In this document: positions 16,081 to 30,363 of the stretch, piece after piece
How the letters are laid out: each line of letters opens with the position of its first letter
Numbering within the stretch: position 1 is the stretch's first letter
Made by a program: the position numbers and the translations under genes
NCBI RefSeq assembly: GCF_000972845.2
Contig: NC_040017.1
Location: forward strand, 22,715,606 to 22,779,605
Reading direction: 5' to 3'
DNA from: Larimichthys crocea
Taxonomy: Eukaryota > Chordata > Actinopteri > Sciaenidae
DNA length: 64,000 nucleotides
The notes under the pieces: model-generated
Database searches by the model: none
Told to the model about the DNA's origin: nothing
Seen by the model: the letters and a program-made list of their open reading frames with translations, nothing else

Positions 16081-16092
16081 ACACACACACAC
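16081..16092. repeat. (AC)6 microsatellite
   Basis: Six AC units, short and perfect. Confidence 0.8.
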
Positions 16093-19000
16093 AGATGCAT
16101 GAACACGATCAAGTATTGTGTGTATAGGTGGGTTAGGGTAAACACTTGATGAGATCTCTCAAGACTGGAAAACCAGTTAGTTCCAGTCACTTGGATTTTG
16201 TCAGCCTATGTAATGCTACATGCAGCTGACAGAAAAACAAAAACATCAGCAGTAGGAGGCAAGTCTCGCCGGGTACTTTAAAAAAGACATGTACAACATT
16301 TTGGAAATAATTAGTACATCTTACAGTCGCTTAGTTAATTATTTTAAAGGCATTTTGACTACATGTGGTTGTAGGTATTTCTTACTCATCCTTAAGGCAT
16401 GTCAGACTGAGCTGATTAAAGTGTTGGCTCAGACAAAGAGAGAAATCATTTTAGTTGTTTTTTATTCAGCGTCTTATAGTGAAGAGAGAAATTCTTTGGT
16501 TTTGATAAAGGGATTCTTGTATAGGAGCATATATTTACATTTTCAGTTTGGTTTTGCTTCAGTGTTGGATATCTTAACTCGCAAAGGAAACCCTTCCCTC
16601 ATTATCAGTGAAAACCAGATAAGTCCCCTATCAGAGCGTACATACTCTTGGCATAATAAGACATAATAAAGGCAAAACAAATCTGTTAGGTGTGACCTCT
16701 GCATGCTTTCATATGCCGCTCCTATCATACACTCTGTCTTGCTTGCAGCTTTATTGAAAATATACCCATTAATTTGGAGAATCCTAATGAGGCATAGTCC
16801 ACTTCCACCCGTCTCCTAAAACCCTTTGCCATGTACCTGCCACCCAGCTTTATCTGCCTTTGTTGTAAATCATTGTTGTTCTTCTGAACAAGCCGTACTG
16901 CTCCCAAAAGATACAGACGTGGCTATCTGGCTACAGCTTGAGGTCTTGTTTGGAATGGGCCCAGCTTTCAATGTGCATTTAATGAGAAGTGAATCATGTT
17001 ATCATTATTGATATATTGACATGTATAATAAATATTATTATATATATTCATATAAATTAAAAGTGATCTTTTGTATATAATTGTAGGAAGCTGTGGGGAA
17101 AGTTTAGATTTTAGCAACATGAAACATAGTTCATGGTAAAACACTAATACTGTTTCTGTGATTTGACTGAATCGACCCTTTAATATTGTACTCTAGCAAA
17201 CTAACAACAGATACAAAAACATGTTCTCTGACTTGCTAACACTAACAGAGTGGAAAGCTTTTCATCACTGAGCCTCTTTCCAACAGATGCACACAGAGAG
17301 CATTCTCCTGCACAGCTGGCCAAGCAATTAATACTGAAGCATACATCCAGACACTTGAACATAACAACCCCATCCTATGTAAGTCTCGTTGCTCAGCAGA
17401 AAGCAGGAAAAGTAATCACTGGACGGACTCTGGCTTGTGGATAAGTGCTGTTGGGTATTGTGTGAGGTAAATTTGAGGTGTCTATGAGTATACGATGGGG
17501 ATCATCAGGGGAAATCCTAGCCAAAGCTCAGCTTTTGTGTAACCTAAACAGGTTTTTATCTTTCAAATAGATTAAATATGTTTAATTCAGACTTGTGTGT
17601 TCCTTTTAGGAGCTTGCGTGAGTGTAATCTTGTGGAGGACATGTTTACAGTGGAAGTCCCTTTTGGTCTGAGAAACAACTGAAGTGCTCACTGACTACCT
17701 TATGTATACTCAGAAAGGATTGTTTGAAATGAATCACATGAAGGAGGGGACTGGACATGTATACAAGATAAAATATAATTACTCTATCACCTAAATATTT
17801 TGCTGAGAACTAAATAAATATCCTAGCGAGGAAATGAAACCCACCTATTGCTTTGGAGGCTCAAAAGAATCTGTGTGAAAAAAAAAAAAACCATGACCAT
17901 GAATCAGAGCGAACATCTCAGATGGTAAACATACAAATATCACATAGTAACCGTATTGAACATGGCAAATCGGAAACGGGCTCTAACATAACAGAAAATG
18001 TTCCAGTTTAGAAAGTGACGTAATTTGAAATGTGGAAATATGGAAAATGTCGTTATCACATTTTCCAAGAGGTTTAGAAAACAAGATAAAAGGTGTAACG
18101 ATGACAGAGCGCCAGTATCTCTATCCATCTCCATGTGACAGAGCCAGAGTTTTATGTGAAGAACAGCTGTTGTTTGTTGTTGGCAGGGAACTGTTTGGAA
18201 AGTTACAGTACATATCGCGTGTGTGTCTGTGCGCGCTCATCTGTCTATCTGTACACGATTCTCTGTCTGCTAAGGATGAATCTCTGTTGACTCGCAATTA
18301 TGCGACTCGGTGAAACAAAAGAAAGAGATCCAAACAGACACTCAGGTCTCCGGCTCATGATGTTTTTATGTGTCCAACTCACGTCTGAACCCGGGATGAC
18401 TTTCTTCAGGACTGGGTTTACAGCTAAACAGACTTTACTGGAGAAACCGCGTGCACGCCAGAACCTTCATTTATTTGCAGTGTTTATCAGTCACTGACAG
18501 GGTGTGTTTATGTGTATGTTTCCAGTATGCCTTCATGACCCCGATGCCCTGAAACCCCCCCAACCCCACCTACCTCTCCCCTTCCACAGTTTGCAGAGAG
18601 CGACATTAGAGTCTGATTCAGTTCTCTTTCCCCGGGACTGATTATATTACTACAAGACTAGTGCAGGAATGCTTTGGCCGGTCGAGGTGTGTTGCAGTCA
18701 CCCCCTTCTAATCAGTCGACTTACTGTAATACATGGATGCTGAAAATGTGCACTCATCACAATGTCAGAAAACTCCAAGATCTAACTTGAAACCTAAGAA
18801 TATGCTTGCTGTTGGCACATATAAAGCGCTAACGAAACACAAGCCGTCACTTGGTTGATAGCTGCATTGATTAAAATCGAATTGTATCTGATCTGTCAGA
18901 CAGATGTGAGACAGATGACAGAAAAATGCTGCTGAAATTTGTTCTGTAGACAGTGAAAGAAGTGTCTGCTGACAGAATTTTGGTTAACTTTTTGTTTATA

Positions 19001-22000
19001 TGTGGAGTACACTTCTTTATTGGCTTTGGACTTTAGGAATGATAAATAACCTGGGTGGTGTTCTGTTTTAATAAAGCAACTGAGCATTAACTTGTTAGAA
19101 TTACTATTAACCCTTTATCTGTGTAAGAAAATAGCCTTCATTTTATTAAAATATAAGATCAAGCCTTCGACAGGGTTACAACGAAGCTTTGAATCCTCTC
19201 GGAGAATGACTGATAGGTTTATCGATTCCTTCACCAAGTGGACATTAAGTGAAATGCTGGTGCCACATGGCAGCAGAGTTATGGTCAAGTTAAACCGCCT
19301 CAAAGCCACATCACGAGAGGAAAATCACTCAACTTCAACTTCATTATGGGGAGCAGCCACCACCTGGGGTAAGAGAAAACTGAGTAATGATGCGAGCTGT
19401 CACTTACTGGAGCCACTGCCTAATGCATTTAGAGAACATGTAAGCACAGTGCTGGTGATCTATTGAATCATTTACATTTTACATCACTGAAGTAAGTGGC
19501 TCTGTCAAGCTATTTCAAGTACCAACCTTAAAGACATCAGCTCTTCTGCGTAATACTGTCACTAAAACCATGGTGGACATTATGTACTGAATGTACTGTA
19601 AAAAAAGAAATGATGTGCTATAAACACAAAAATTGAATTTTAGAAATCTTTATTGTGTGTTTGTTGCAAATATAGAACAGTTTAGTTTATTTGTGTGATC
19701 CTCCTAGAGAAGACAGGTCTAGACACTCAACATAAGCAACTACACACAGTGACACAATGCTCTGTCTCTACTTTCCAAACTGCCTGTTTTAATTACTGTT
19801 TTCCAGCAAACTTGAATGAAATTACAATCGCAGTATGACTGTCAGTAAACATGTCCTTCGTAATGGGCGACTTTTTAAATCTCTACTATAAGATTAACCA
19901 CCTAAAACTCTCAGGGTTTGCTGGAAGCCGCCTCTTGTGCAATGCCTTTCCCATTTTCTACCCCTCTGAAAGATGAAGGCAGTTGAGATGTGAAGTCTTG
20001 CTATTTCATTAGGGTCACTAGTGCTGTATAGTACTAGCTCCAGAGTTTTGGAAGACTTGAGTCCCTGCCACACCACAGATCTGGCTCCCCCTGCTGCACT
20101 GGGAAACTCGACCAATCCATCCCAGTCTTCCTCTTAACTGCTGACCTCAGCTGTGCCTTAGGAACAATACTGTAAATGCAGACAAAAGTAAATACTGCTT
20201 GTATATTTGTGTCTGCGTGTCTATATCAATGTCCATATGTGTGACAGTGCCAGCATCTGTATGTGATTCTGTGTGTTCTTCATGCAAATTGAAATCCTCT
20301 TTGAAAGAATATTAAGGCAGAAAAGGAAGAACTCTTTTATGATCAGCCGAACTATCAATGCAGTCGAGACAATTTAATCTGATGTCTCCAGTGTGTTATT
20401 CATTATTAGCGATTTTACATGCTGCTTTGAGCTGACCACCGAGTGATAAAATTAGAATGTGGTTGCATGGTACTTGCTTTGAATGTCTCTATTGGAGAAT
20501 ACGAATCCATGTCAAAGATGAAGAGTTTGCTGTCTGTCTCTTTGACTCCGCTGGTTCTCTGTTGATAAATGCAGTGTTCTTTGGTGCCAGTTGTGATCAC
20601 AGATTTACTGAAAGACAACTTGATCACAGGAATGTAGCAGCCTGTGCTGTAGACCTAACTCACACAGAGAAGAGAGGACAGACTCCAGAGTTAAATAGTC
20701 TAATCAAACAGGCTCGTGGATCTCTGAGAACCGGGGTCCAATCTGGCTCTGAAACCACATCTGCACTGTGTTTGTGCATGCCATGCTCAGTGGGCATTCT
20801 CCCACCCACTGCAGGCAGCTGTTGCACTAGACTAGCCCACATCAGTGCTCCTGCACCCCCACATGCTGTGCATGGTTCATATTAGCTCCACTCCCACCTA
20901 CCCAGACCTTGGGATCCACAGTCTGGTCTGCCTCAGCAGATCAGAGCTCAGCACAACTATTGGCTGGTTGTGAAAGGGATGACTATCTGAAACTGAGCCA
21001 AGCTAGAGTCTGACAAGCCCAGCTCTATGGGTGTCTGATGCGAGGTTACCCCCGGTAGAAGTCTTGTGAGAGTATCTACTAATTTACTCAGTAAGATTCT
21101 AGCATCAGTTCACGTCCATACTCGACCACTGCGCCTTGAAATTAAGTCAAAAGTGTTCATCTAGACTTTTATTTTTTGAATTACATTGATCCAAATTAAA
21201 TGTGAATAAAACAATTTACAACATCTGCAAGGCAGCTAATGGAAAAATGATTTTACATCAATTAGAAATATTAAATTGGAGTAAAAGGCAGGCGTGCTTG
21301 TTTGTTTTAAATCATCCAATCTCCACATCTTGTTTTGAGATTGTCATTCAAACTTATTATTCTTCAGTGTGAATAACTCAAACCAGCAATTTTCTCTTTA
21401 TTTTCTTTCCAGTGGCTAATTAGTAGTCAGCACGCATAAGAAAATAGTGGCAGGTTTGTTTCTCCCATTTGACCTTTGGAAAATAAACAGGATAATGTTT
21501 TAAGCAGGGGTCTCTCAGATCGGTGGCTGAGATCCCTCTGTCATTCCAGGTGGCCAAGGGTTAACACCACACACACCAGTACACTCACGCTTCCAGTGGA
21601 GTTTTTGTCATATTTATTTTTCTAGCCAAAGTAAAACCTGTTGTTCAGAGCTATCCCTGATATTGTGTGCAGAGAGTTTGTCAGCTGTGAGCCTACATCA
21701 AGGTCAATAACATGTCTGGCGTCCAGGCCTTTCCCAGGACCCCCAGTAACCTTTCCAGGCATGTGCTTTTTAAAATGAAATTGCATTGTATTACATTTGT
21801 TTGATTCATACAGGAGTTGTATATATAATAAGAGCTGTGAATGAAATGCTCCCAGTTTACTTGTTGGGATTATGGCTCATATCAAATCCTGACTGGGTTA
21901 GTACACACCAGAGGGCTTTTAAAAACACCTTAAAGTTGTTTTCAAGGTGTTGAAGTCACATTCCTTCTTGATGACCTCGGGTCTGCTTGTAGACACACAA

Positions 22001-25000
22001 TAGTACCTTACACAGATTTTTTTATAGAGCAGCTACATAGGTGTATCTACTTCTTTGGTCTTTTTGTTTTTTTGTTTTTGTATTGCAATAATCTGTAAAC
22101 ATAATTAACCTGCACAGATCATTCGAAAGCCAAAAAAATAGTATTGCATGTCTGCTCTGGAATACAGCTTCCACTTCATTCAGCTCTGTGTTACCTCCTA
22201 TCTTTTTTCTTTAGCTGCACAATATCTCTCCTCACTGCTCATTTTGCCTTTTCTGGAACCCTTTTCTCCTTAAATGGTTTGAGGCTTAATCACTTCCAGA
22301 TGCAAGGTCTAGATGAAAGACAGATGCTTCAGTTTTCAGAAGAAAGTCTAATGAAAGTTTCAAAAAATACAGGCCACCTAACTTCCAACAACTGAAGTTT
22401 GTCACAACTAGTAAATTGCAAACTACAAAGGGTGCTTATTGTGAGACGTTAAAACCTGTGCGGTTTGGGAACCCTGAGTACCTTGGGGGGAAACCGAACT
22501 CTACCTAAAAATGAGGAGTTTTGTTTTTTTATTATTTCGAAGACTCCACATCTTATGTTGTTAGATTATGACCCATTGAGATGGTACTGACATGGTTGAT
22601 TAGGGCAATTGTTTAATTATAAATGTCACACTGAAACTTAATTGGGGATTGCATTTTGAAACTGTCTTGCTGGAAAATTGAACCTTGGAGGAGTTCTTGA
22701 CTTCTTTAGTAGTCCATTCAATAGAATAGAGGAGAAGAGAAGTCAATTAGCTGTTCATTTTTGTTCAACCTTTTTTCTTAGAAAAGCGATTTCAGGTAAT
22801 AATTAATAATAGGGATATGCCAGCAATCATTCTGAAAGAGCACTTAAGCGGCACGTAACAGCTCTCCAAGACAGTGTCCTATTCTTATTAACAAAATGAG
22901 TGATGTAGTGTGAAAAGTTCTTGCCAAATTCTTAATCCTGTTATAATGTCATTGCATTTATAGGCTTAAGGGGAATAGTGATTCTCCAATGTAAACAAAA
23001 TGGTGAGCAGTGAGTAAAAAAGCAAAACTAGCTAATTTATTGTTATTTTTTAGTTTTTTAGAAGTGGACTAAATCTTCTTTGGTAGCAAAAAATATAAAC
23101 GTTGCTTGCATGTTATATCACATTTGATTCATCAACCCCATAACCTTTGACCTGCTTCACACACAGAAACTCTGTCGCAATGTTTTGACTCACTTTTTTT
23201 TTCCGCAGTGTAGTAGTTGAATGATGTGTGAGAGGAAAGGAAAGAGACAGAAACCTTATCCTGTCCGGTGTCTGCACTCTAGCACCAAGTGCCATTATAT
23301 CCCTGTCTGCTATATTACCTCCCCTCTGTTCCTCTGCCAGATATGTGGACCTTACACCACACTAACCTGCTGCCCTTAACCCAGGTCGTCCACATTTATG
23401 TCAGTGCACTACACAGAGAAAGATGAAAAGCTGCAGTTTATGGAACCTTTTGTTGATTTAGAAATCAATACTTCTTTGTCTCCTCGTGTCAGAAAGTAGT
23501 TTCTTTTATGCTCTAAAAGAGCTGAAACAATTCCATTGTGAGAAACTAGGGCAGTACAACCTGCCTGGGCCAAAAGTTTGACAAAATGTTACTTTTTCTT
23601 CTTCAGACTTGTCTAAAGACAGCCAGAAGTTACTAAGACTGGGCAACTTAATCATGTCAAGACCATATAATTCTGGAAAATTGACTGTAAAATATTATCT
23701 GTTGTCATGTTTATCCTTTAGCACATGTTTAATGGTTTTTATTAGCGTTCATCTACAGCTCTAGTCTGGTCGAATCATTAGCCCTACAAGGACAGTTGGA
23801 ACTCATTTTCATAGTGAAAGGACAGTTCTTGGATGATATGTTTTGGCAACTGGCACATAAATGTGTATTTTTGGAGAAATCAACGTGATTAAGATGGTTA
23901 CTGACCTTGACAGTTATATGGTGTTTCACAGGGATACCCCAATACAACAGATGTATTTTAATGGACATCTGGACAGAGAACTTGACAAATCTGGAATAGA
24001 TTGTTGATGTGAAACCGGGGATACTGAAGGAGGTTTTGTGAGTTTGAATTACTTATAATGAATACAACTCCACATAGCTGTTTGTTCTGTAATTCTAAAG
24101 AATACGTTGCTGCGCCAATGCCAGTGTAATGTTGCAGAGGCTTTTAGAGCAGAAATTATGCAAAGGATAATTGAGAGCTGATGTAAAATTTTCATTCAGA
24201 GGAGTCTCGCTTGAATTGCTGTATTTGAGTGTTTCCTGTGAATAGAATTTATTTGGCTGGCCACACACAAAGATTTGCTTCCAACAAAAAAAGGATTTTT
24301 CTTTAAAAGCAGTGGGGTTGAAGCATGTTAGTGTTTTTGTATTTAGTCTGTTCATACCTCCAACACAGTGTACATGACCCTGTGGCCTCTTTTCTCGTGT
24401 GTCCTTAAGCTCAACATTTAGTTTTTCCCAACACCGGTACATGCTAAGGTGCCTCTTGGCTTGATTTCAATTAAATTCAGTGTTGGATGGTTAATGGTCC
24501 CCATAGGGGGAATCTTAATGTTTTGATCACCCCCTAACCTTTCCTGCAGCATCACAATCAAACCAACTTTTCCATTACTAGACGAGGAATATCAAAATCT
24601 ATTACACAGATTCGCATGAAATAGACTTAATCAACTTTTGGCCTTTCTCTCACACCGCAAAGCTTACATTTGAACCCCAAATTACATTCTCGTAGAACCT
24701 CAACTTGTTTGCTCAATTTCATTTCCAGAGTTAAACTACAACATGATAGTGAGACATTTACTTTGCAATGCAAGCAGCCTCGCTCCTTTACACAGTCAAG
24801 GCTATGCATTTTTAATAAGCTGTTGTTTTAACTATACAAGTAGCTAAACTAAAATAGCACAGAAATTGTTAGATAGCACACCTTCTTCCAAAAAAGAAAA
24901 TCTCAAGCCCTTTCATAATCATCTCACAGCCAGTGATGATCCTTTGACAGCACAGTATAGAGTAGCATAGCGTAGTCTTTCAGCCAGGTAATTGTGCTTT

Positions 25001-28000
25001 TTGGAGTACTGTATCTGCTCTAGCTTTTTCATCCTATGCAGACCTGTTCTGTATGCATGCCGTATGCACACAAGCACCTTTCCCTTTGTCTTTTAAAATT
25101 TCATTACCTTTATCACACAGCCAGATATCGCAGGCCACGGTTTGGCAGCATTTAATGTCACAATTTCGTAGACCTTACACATGGCTTAAACTATGCAGCG
25201 AAGATCTCAGCTTTTTGTCTCCCGAGTAACCACCAAAATCTTTCACACATGGGTGGTTGGAACCCAGACAATACTGTCTGCGCGGCAAATGTTTGGAGTT
25301 TTGATATATTCGTCAACAGTGTGTGGGCTTCTTCCTTCCACTGGGCTGGTGTGGTCTCTGTCTGGGTCTTTAGTGTGGTGGTGGATATGTCACAAAATCT
25401 CTGACCTGCCTATCTGCTACTTTAGTGAGCAGTGAAAGAGGCCTTTAGGAGGTCTCCGCCTCACTCTCCCCATCTCTGCTCTCCTCAGAAGTGATGCCAG
25501 GACAATAGAGGGAGAGGAGTGTGCACTGCTTCACACCAGCTGTGAAAGCTCAAAGCAACTCTCAGTCCAGATTTCTGCAACTCACCCACTCGTTTGATTT
25601 CTTTGAGCCTACGCTTTCCTCTTTGCCTTTACTGTCTTTTAATGATCTCTTTGTCACTCCATTAATCTATCACATGCTACATCCTAGTGCTCTTGCGGTA
25701 GTCCTGCTATGAATTTGTCTTTGATAATGATTATTATTTTGCATTATTGAGTTATATCTATAAAGCTTCCATGACTGGGCTTGATATTGCTGTAAACCTC
25801 TGATCAGGTTGACATAATTTGAGGTATTAGTGGATTTTAAGCTACATATCATGAAGATGGCAGCTGAAGTCTCTCTTGTGGGTGGAGTTCTCAGTTCTCT
25901 CACCTTTTATAAGTCTCCACAGTTCTTTATGTTAAATCCCTAAGAATGGAAACGTGTTCCTGTTCAACATCCACACTGTTCTCTGTAATTTGAGCAATTC
26001 TTTAAAACCCATCTCAGTTACATGGCCAACTGTTCAATGCATCACACATGGTGCTTTAAGGTTACAGCACTCGTCAAGTAAGATAAAAGCATGCCCCGTC
26101 ATAAATTTGAGCTTTGGGAATGTCATCCAGTATTTTCTGAACATTTCTATATGCCACAAAGTTGCAGAGTTTAAGTTGGGCCAGAGCTACAGTAGCCAAC
26201 GCTGCATACTCATCTGTGCTTGGTTTGTTTGCAGAGACTCCTTGGTGAATGCGAGGAACATTTTAGCGTAATCAGTGTGCAGAATTAACTCGGTCTCGCT
26301 CTTTTGCTCCACAGGCATCACTAGACTGGGATGAGCAATGACTTTATCCCCAGTGTTTGTATGTTTGTGTTTTGATTACACATCTACGGTACACTGAAAG
26401 GATGTGTGCATGCAGAGTTTGATGGATGTGTGTGATAATTTCCCAGTTGGCAAACATTTACGTGTGCACTCCGTTATTTGTGGCCTATTTGGATTGGCAG
26501 AGGTGCGGTCCTGATTGGCTGGTTTCACTGAGAACTACGTGAGACAGATTTGTTTGACTGGGCACTCTGAAATACGGGGAGCATGATTAAAAACTACATT
26601 GCCGTCATTTCACCCCTTGTTGGCCTCCGTGGTTTGGGCTCTACATCATTCATTTACTCACAAGTTTTTGCACTCGTTTTCTTCCACAGTGGAGATGTTT
26701 TGCATGGCTGCACGGTGAGGATGGATAGAGAAGCAGTAGCTTGGGCAAATAAGGTCACGCTGACATACATGTGTTTGCATTATCCATGAACAAGAACTAA
26801 AAAGCCACAGTGGTCAGTTATATACTTGTATGAGAATTCTAATTGAGCTTCTGAGAAACTCGGCTCTAAAAATAGAAAGCACCCAAATCCTGTGCTTGTT
26901 CTTTTCCAGGCCTGGCTCTCTCTCAGACCACAGAGTGAGGACTTTAGATGGGCCAGAACACTTTGGAGCATCCAAAAACCTCAGGATCATTATTCCATTT
27001 GAACATATTATACATAAACATATAAAGGCATGTTCTCTCCTGTGAATCCTGTTCTCTTGATTGGTCAGTCAGTCAGAAAGTCTCCCCTGGACGGCTCCTG
27101 GAATCTGATGGGAGAACCACAAAGTGCCCCAGTTATCTTTGGATTCCCCCAGCTTGTTTTACTAAGGAGCTGGCCAAACGTTGCCTTTCCCCTGCTGATA
27201 AGACAGCTCCCATCATGCCTCACTCACACACATGGAGTGTAGGGAGAATACTGCTGGCTGCTGCTGATGATCTAAGATTACTCCTGCTTTTGAACTTTTA
27301 ATCCAATAGAAATAGGGGGTTTGCGTAATACCTATACATTGCAGTGGAAAGAATAAAAAGTCAGTGGGAAACAGAAAGAGAGGTCGCTTGTATCCATGTC
27401 AAGATGGATACAACAAAGTGGTGAGTGGTATTTTTCTACCCCCTGCAGGATGGAGAATTCCTCCTGCACATTTTGAATGACTTTCTTGGCTAAAAATATT
27501 TTCTTTCCCTCAAAATTGAAAGTATTCCCATATAGAGGAAGTAGTAATGTAACTCAGTGTATATATGTGTTAATAAAACGATTTAAGTTAAAGCGACGAA
27601 CATTTGAAAGGGATATAAACAAGTGTGCAAATATGCTGAGATGAATAATGGGTGACGTCTTGATGTGTTTCTGAACTGCAGCATTACGCAACATTCCAAG
27701 CAAGCTTTGGTCTTAATTTAAGACATTTTGTCTGTTGAGATTTACACTTATTGTGTAATTGATTTATCCTAATCTTTGATGCCAGAGACCACATTTTTGT
27801 TAGGTTATCCTTCACTCTCAGGGTTCATGGCTTGGGGTTTGGCTAATTATCCTGCTCGTTTTTCATTTGCATATGGCGCCCCATATGTCATTTCATATGG
27901 GTGGCTGGCAAATTCGAAACTCCTGGACAGACAAGTCTCTGAGTTCCAGCAAGATGACATTGATATGCTGCTATTAAGAAGAAATGAGAGTAGAATTAAA

Positions 28001-30174
28001 ATCACAGTCTCTGCAGATTCCAAAATAGACTGATTGCTGCAGGCGGTCTACTTACAGTGGTTAGGATTTATGCAAATGTGATTGTGAGGTTTATTATCTT
28101 ACAGCGCATTCCACAAAAAGGTCATACTCTTAACTCGTGGAACATATTCTCGGGTTTTCTAACTACAAAATGGCTCAACATATCCTCATCACTTTATGCA
28201 GTACTTGAAGCATTGGGAGTAATTATTCAAGCAAAGGATCCTCCACATATAAATTCATTTATTGGTGTACGCTTCACTCCATCCCCTGTCTGTTCTGAAT
28301 TTGTTCTTAACAGTAAAGCTCAGTAGGTCTCTAGCTCACACTGTACCACTGTACTTTGCTCAAGGTTAAATTTTCTAAACTAACGAGAATTGATCGATTC
28401 ATTGTGAATTGCATGTACAGTGTGAACACACCAGGAGGTTTTACTATGCATCATTATCGATTCACAGAGTGAAAGCTTCAACTCCCATCCCAACAAAGTA
28501 ACTTTTTTTCTGTTTTTGTCTCTCTTTATTCATCTTTTCATATCATAAATATAAATGTCTTTTTTACATTTTTTGACTTTTTATGAACTGTATGTGGGTG
28601 TACTTTTTAAAAAAAAAAGAATTTTTTGTGGATGGTTGTGGCTAACATTGAGTCTCCGCAAATAGCTCGTACATTCAATGCCTGTCACGAATGGGTCAGT
28701 TGCAAGAGGGGAAATATTTTCCTAGACCTGTAGGGAAATGTTTGAACCATAACAGCCGGCTTTCTCTTTTTTTACCCAGGTATTGCTAAAATGCTCCTTT
28801 AAACTTTTCTTCCAGCTGACACCCATCACACAACTGTGAAGAAAACACGCATATAAGGCTGTGTTGTTGTTATGAATAACTTGTCCCCCTGCAAAATGAT
28901 AAAATATTACAGTAAGCTGCAGCCTCCATGCGTTAAAAGATGGAGTAGCTTTCTTGTATTGCTCTTGGTTTCCCCTTTCCTCATGTGGTTTATTATTCTT
29001 CTCTTTGGCTTGCCTCCCTGCCAGCTTTACAACTCCCTCACTCCTACACACCACTCACCCTGTCAGGAGTTACAGTCAAGAGTGTGGGGCATGCTCTCTG
29101 CTGAGTCCCCCGTCTGCCATCTGCTCAGGAAAGAGATGAAGCCTGAATTACCGCAGCCAAACCTTCATCACCTCGAATGAATGATTTCCATCTACTCACA
29201 CTCATACCAATGCCATCTTTTAAAAAAATTCAGCTTTTGATGATAAGCATGGCTTGCCTTATTTTTCTTGGCAATGTTCCTGAATACTCTGCCTTACACA
29301 GAGGAGGCTCCCTGCTGCTTAGTGTTGGAGTACCAAGCATGAATCGAGCTTCTATTTTCTTCCAATTAGTGTTTTCCTAAAATGATCCATTCATAAAAGA
29401 TGGAAGGAAGGAGTATTCTAATCAACTTGTGAGGTTTAACCCTACTGTAATCTTTCATAAACTGCAATCCAGAGCCAACACTTGCAAGCAATTATACTTC
29501 TGGTACCCAGGGGCCTGATCTGATTGGTCTATTTGCCTAACGCTGTCTTGGGAGATCCTGTAGTAATTGAGTCTGCTCCCTGGCTGATGCCTTGCGAGCT
29601 GCTTTTATAGCTCCGGCGGTTCTAGCCCTCTGTAGATGTGCGGCGTTATTAAAACCAGACCACAAGTGGGACATTACATTAGGGTATAACGCGCTGCACT
29701 GAAGCATACTGTGTGGTATCCCACTGTTCCCCAGCCATCCCAGTCACTGTCCTTTGCAGACAGACGCCACTCCTGTAGCAGGCAGTTTTCCCTGCTGGCA
29801 GCCCTCCCAGAGCCTGTAGAAATCATCCTCCTTCCCGCCGCCACCCTCCTTCATTCCCTCAGAGCGCCTTTCTGCCAAAGGGCCTGTTTGGCTCATGCTC
29901 TGGCTCAGATAAACAAGAAAGATCAGGGCCAAAGATGCTTTCAAAAGGCACCTGGTATGGTGCTCTTGTTTCAATTTGTGGACTGCCATCACTCTCTTAC
30001 ATCCCTCTAATAGAATTTAGGTTTGATCTGCTCTGGCTTTAGAGTGATATTATTAATGAGAATAGAAACTGCTCAGTTTATCCAGTATAATTTTCTCCCT
30101 TCTAACTTAATAGATTTCAAATTTTAATGACAACGCTGGAATGTTTAACCAATAGCATGTTTTCTTCTCTGTAG

Positions 30175-30363
30175 GTGACTGCGACAGATGCAGACGCCGG
30201 CTCCTTTGGCTCCATTACTTACTCCCTTGGTTCTGGCATCAACAGCGCTGTTCCCTCTCAGTTCACCATTGGCAAGGAGACTGGCCAGATCTGCACTAGT
30301 GCTGCACTAGACCGAGATCAAGGGCCAGCCAGCTTCGACTTTACTGTTACTGCAGTGGATGGG
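30175..30363 (+). CDS. dchs1: dchs1 coding exon (first in window): cadherin repeat, part
   Basis: The acceptor is a pyrimidine-rich tract ending in tag just before 30175, and the donor is gtaagc at 30364. The exon is 63 whole codons, phase 0 at both ends. It opens with VTATDADAGSFGSITYSL, the calcium-binding D-A-D-x-G motif in the first half of a repeat, and ends in TAVDG just before the strand that leads to the linker. The beginning of this repeat must be on the upstream exon, which is why the gene is partial. By comparison with the 27-repeat family this repeat is probably about EC6, but that numbering is inferred. Confidence 0.9.

Larger units (their letters stand above)
1..30174 (+). other. 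dchs1: Non-coding stretch, inferred very large upstream intron of dchs1
   Basis: No reading frame here shows a cadherin repeat, another recognisable domain or a convincing run of spliced exons. The longest open frames (up to about 140 codons, for example 20457-20885 and 10409-10789) have no family resemblance. The first dchs1 exon in the window begins at 30175 in phase 0 and in mid-repeat, so a preceding coding exon must exist, and it is not in these 30 kb. The inference is that this is one intron, or at least its 3' part, although an unrelated small non-coding gene cannot be excluded. The composition is AT-rich with scattered short microsatellites and homopolymers. I recognise no transposon with clear ends, no tRNA and no known miRNA. 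Enhancers or conserved non-coding elements are plausible but cannot be seen without alignment. Confidence 0.6.

Noticed and set aside
20457..20885. Open frame of 142 codons on the + strand
   Set aside because: No domain, no biased composition like a protein and no splice context. Length is possible by chance in 30 kb.
29711..30010. Open frames on both strands just before the first exon
   Set aside because: No cadherin motif and not compatible in phase with the exon at 30175. It would not supply the missing start of that repeat.
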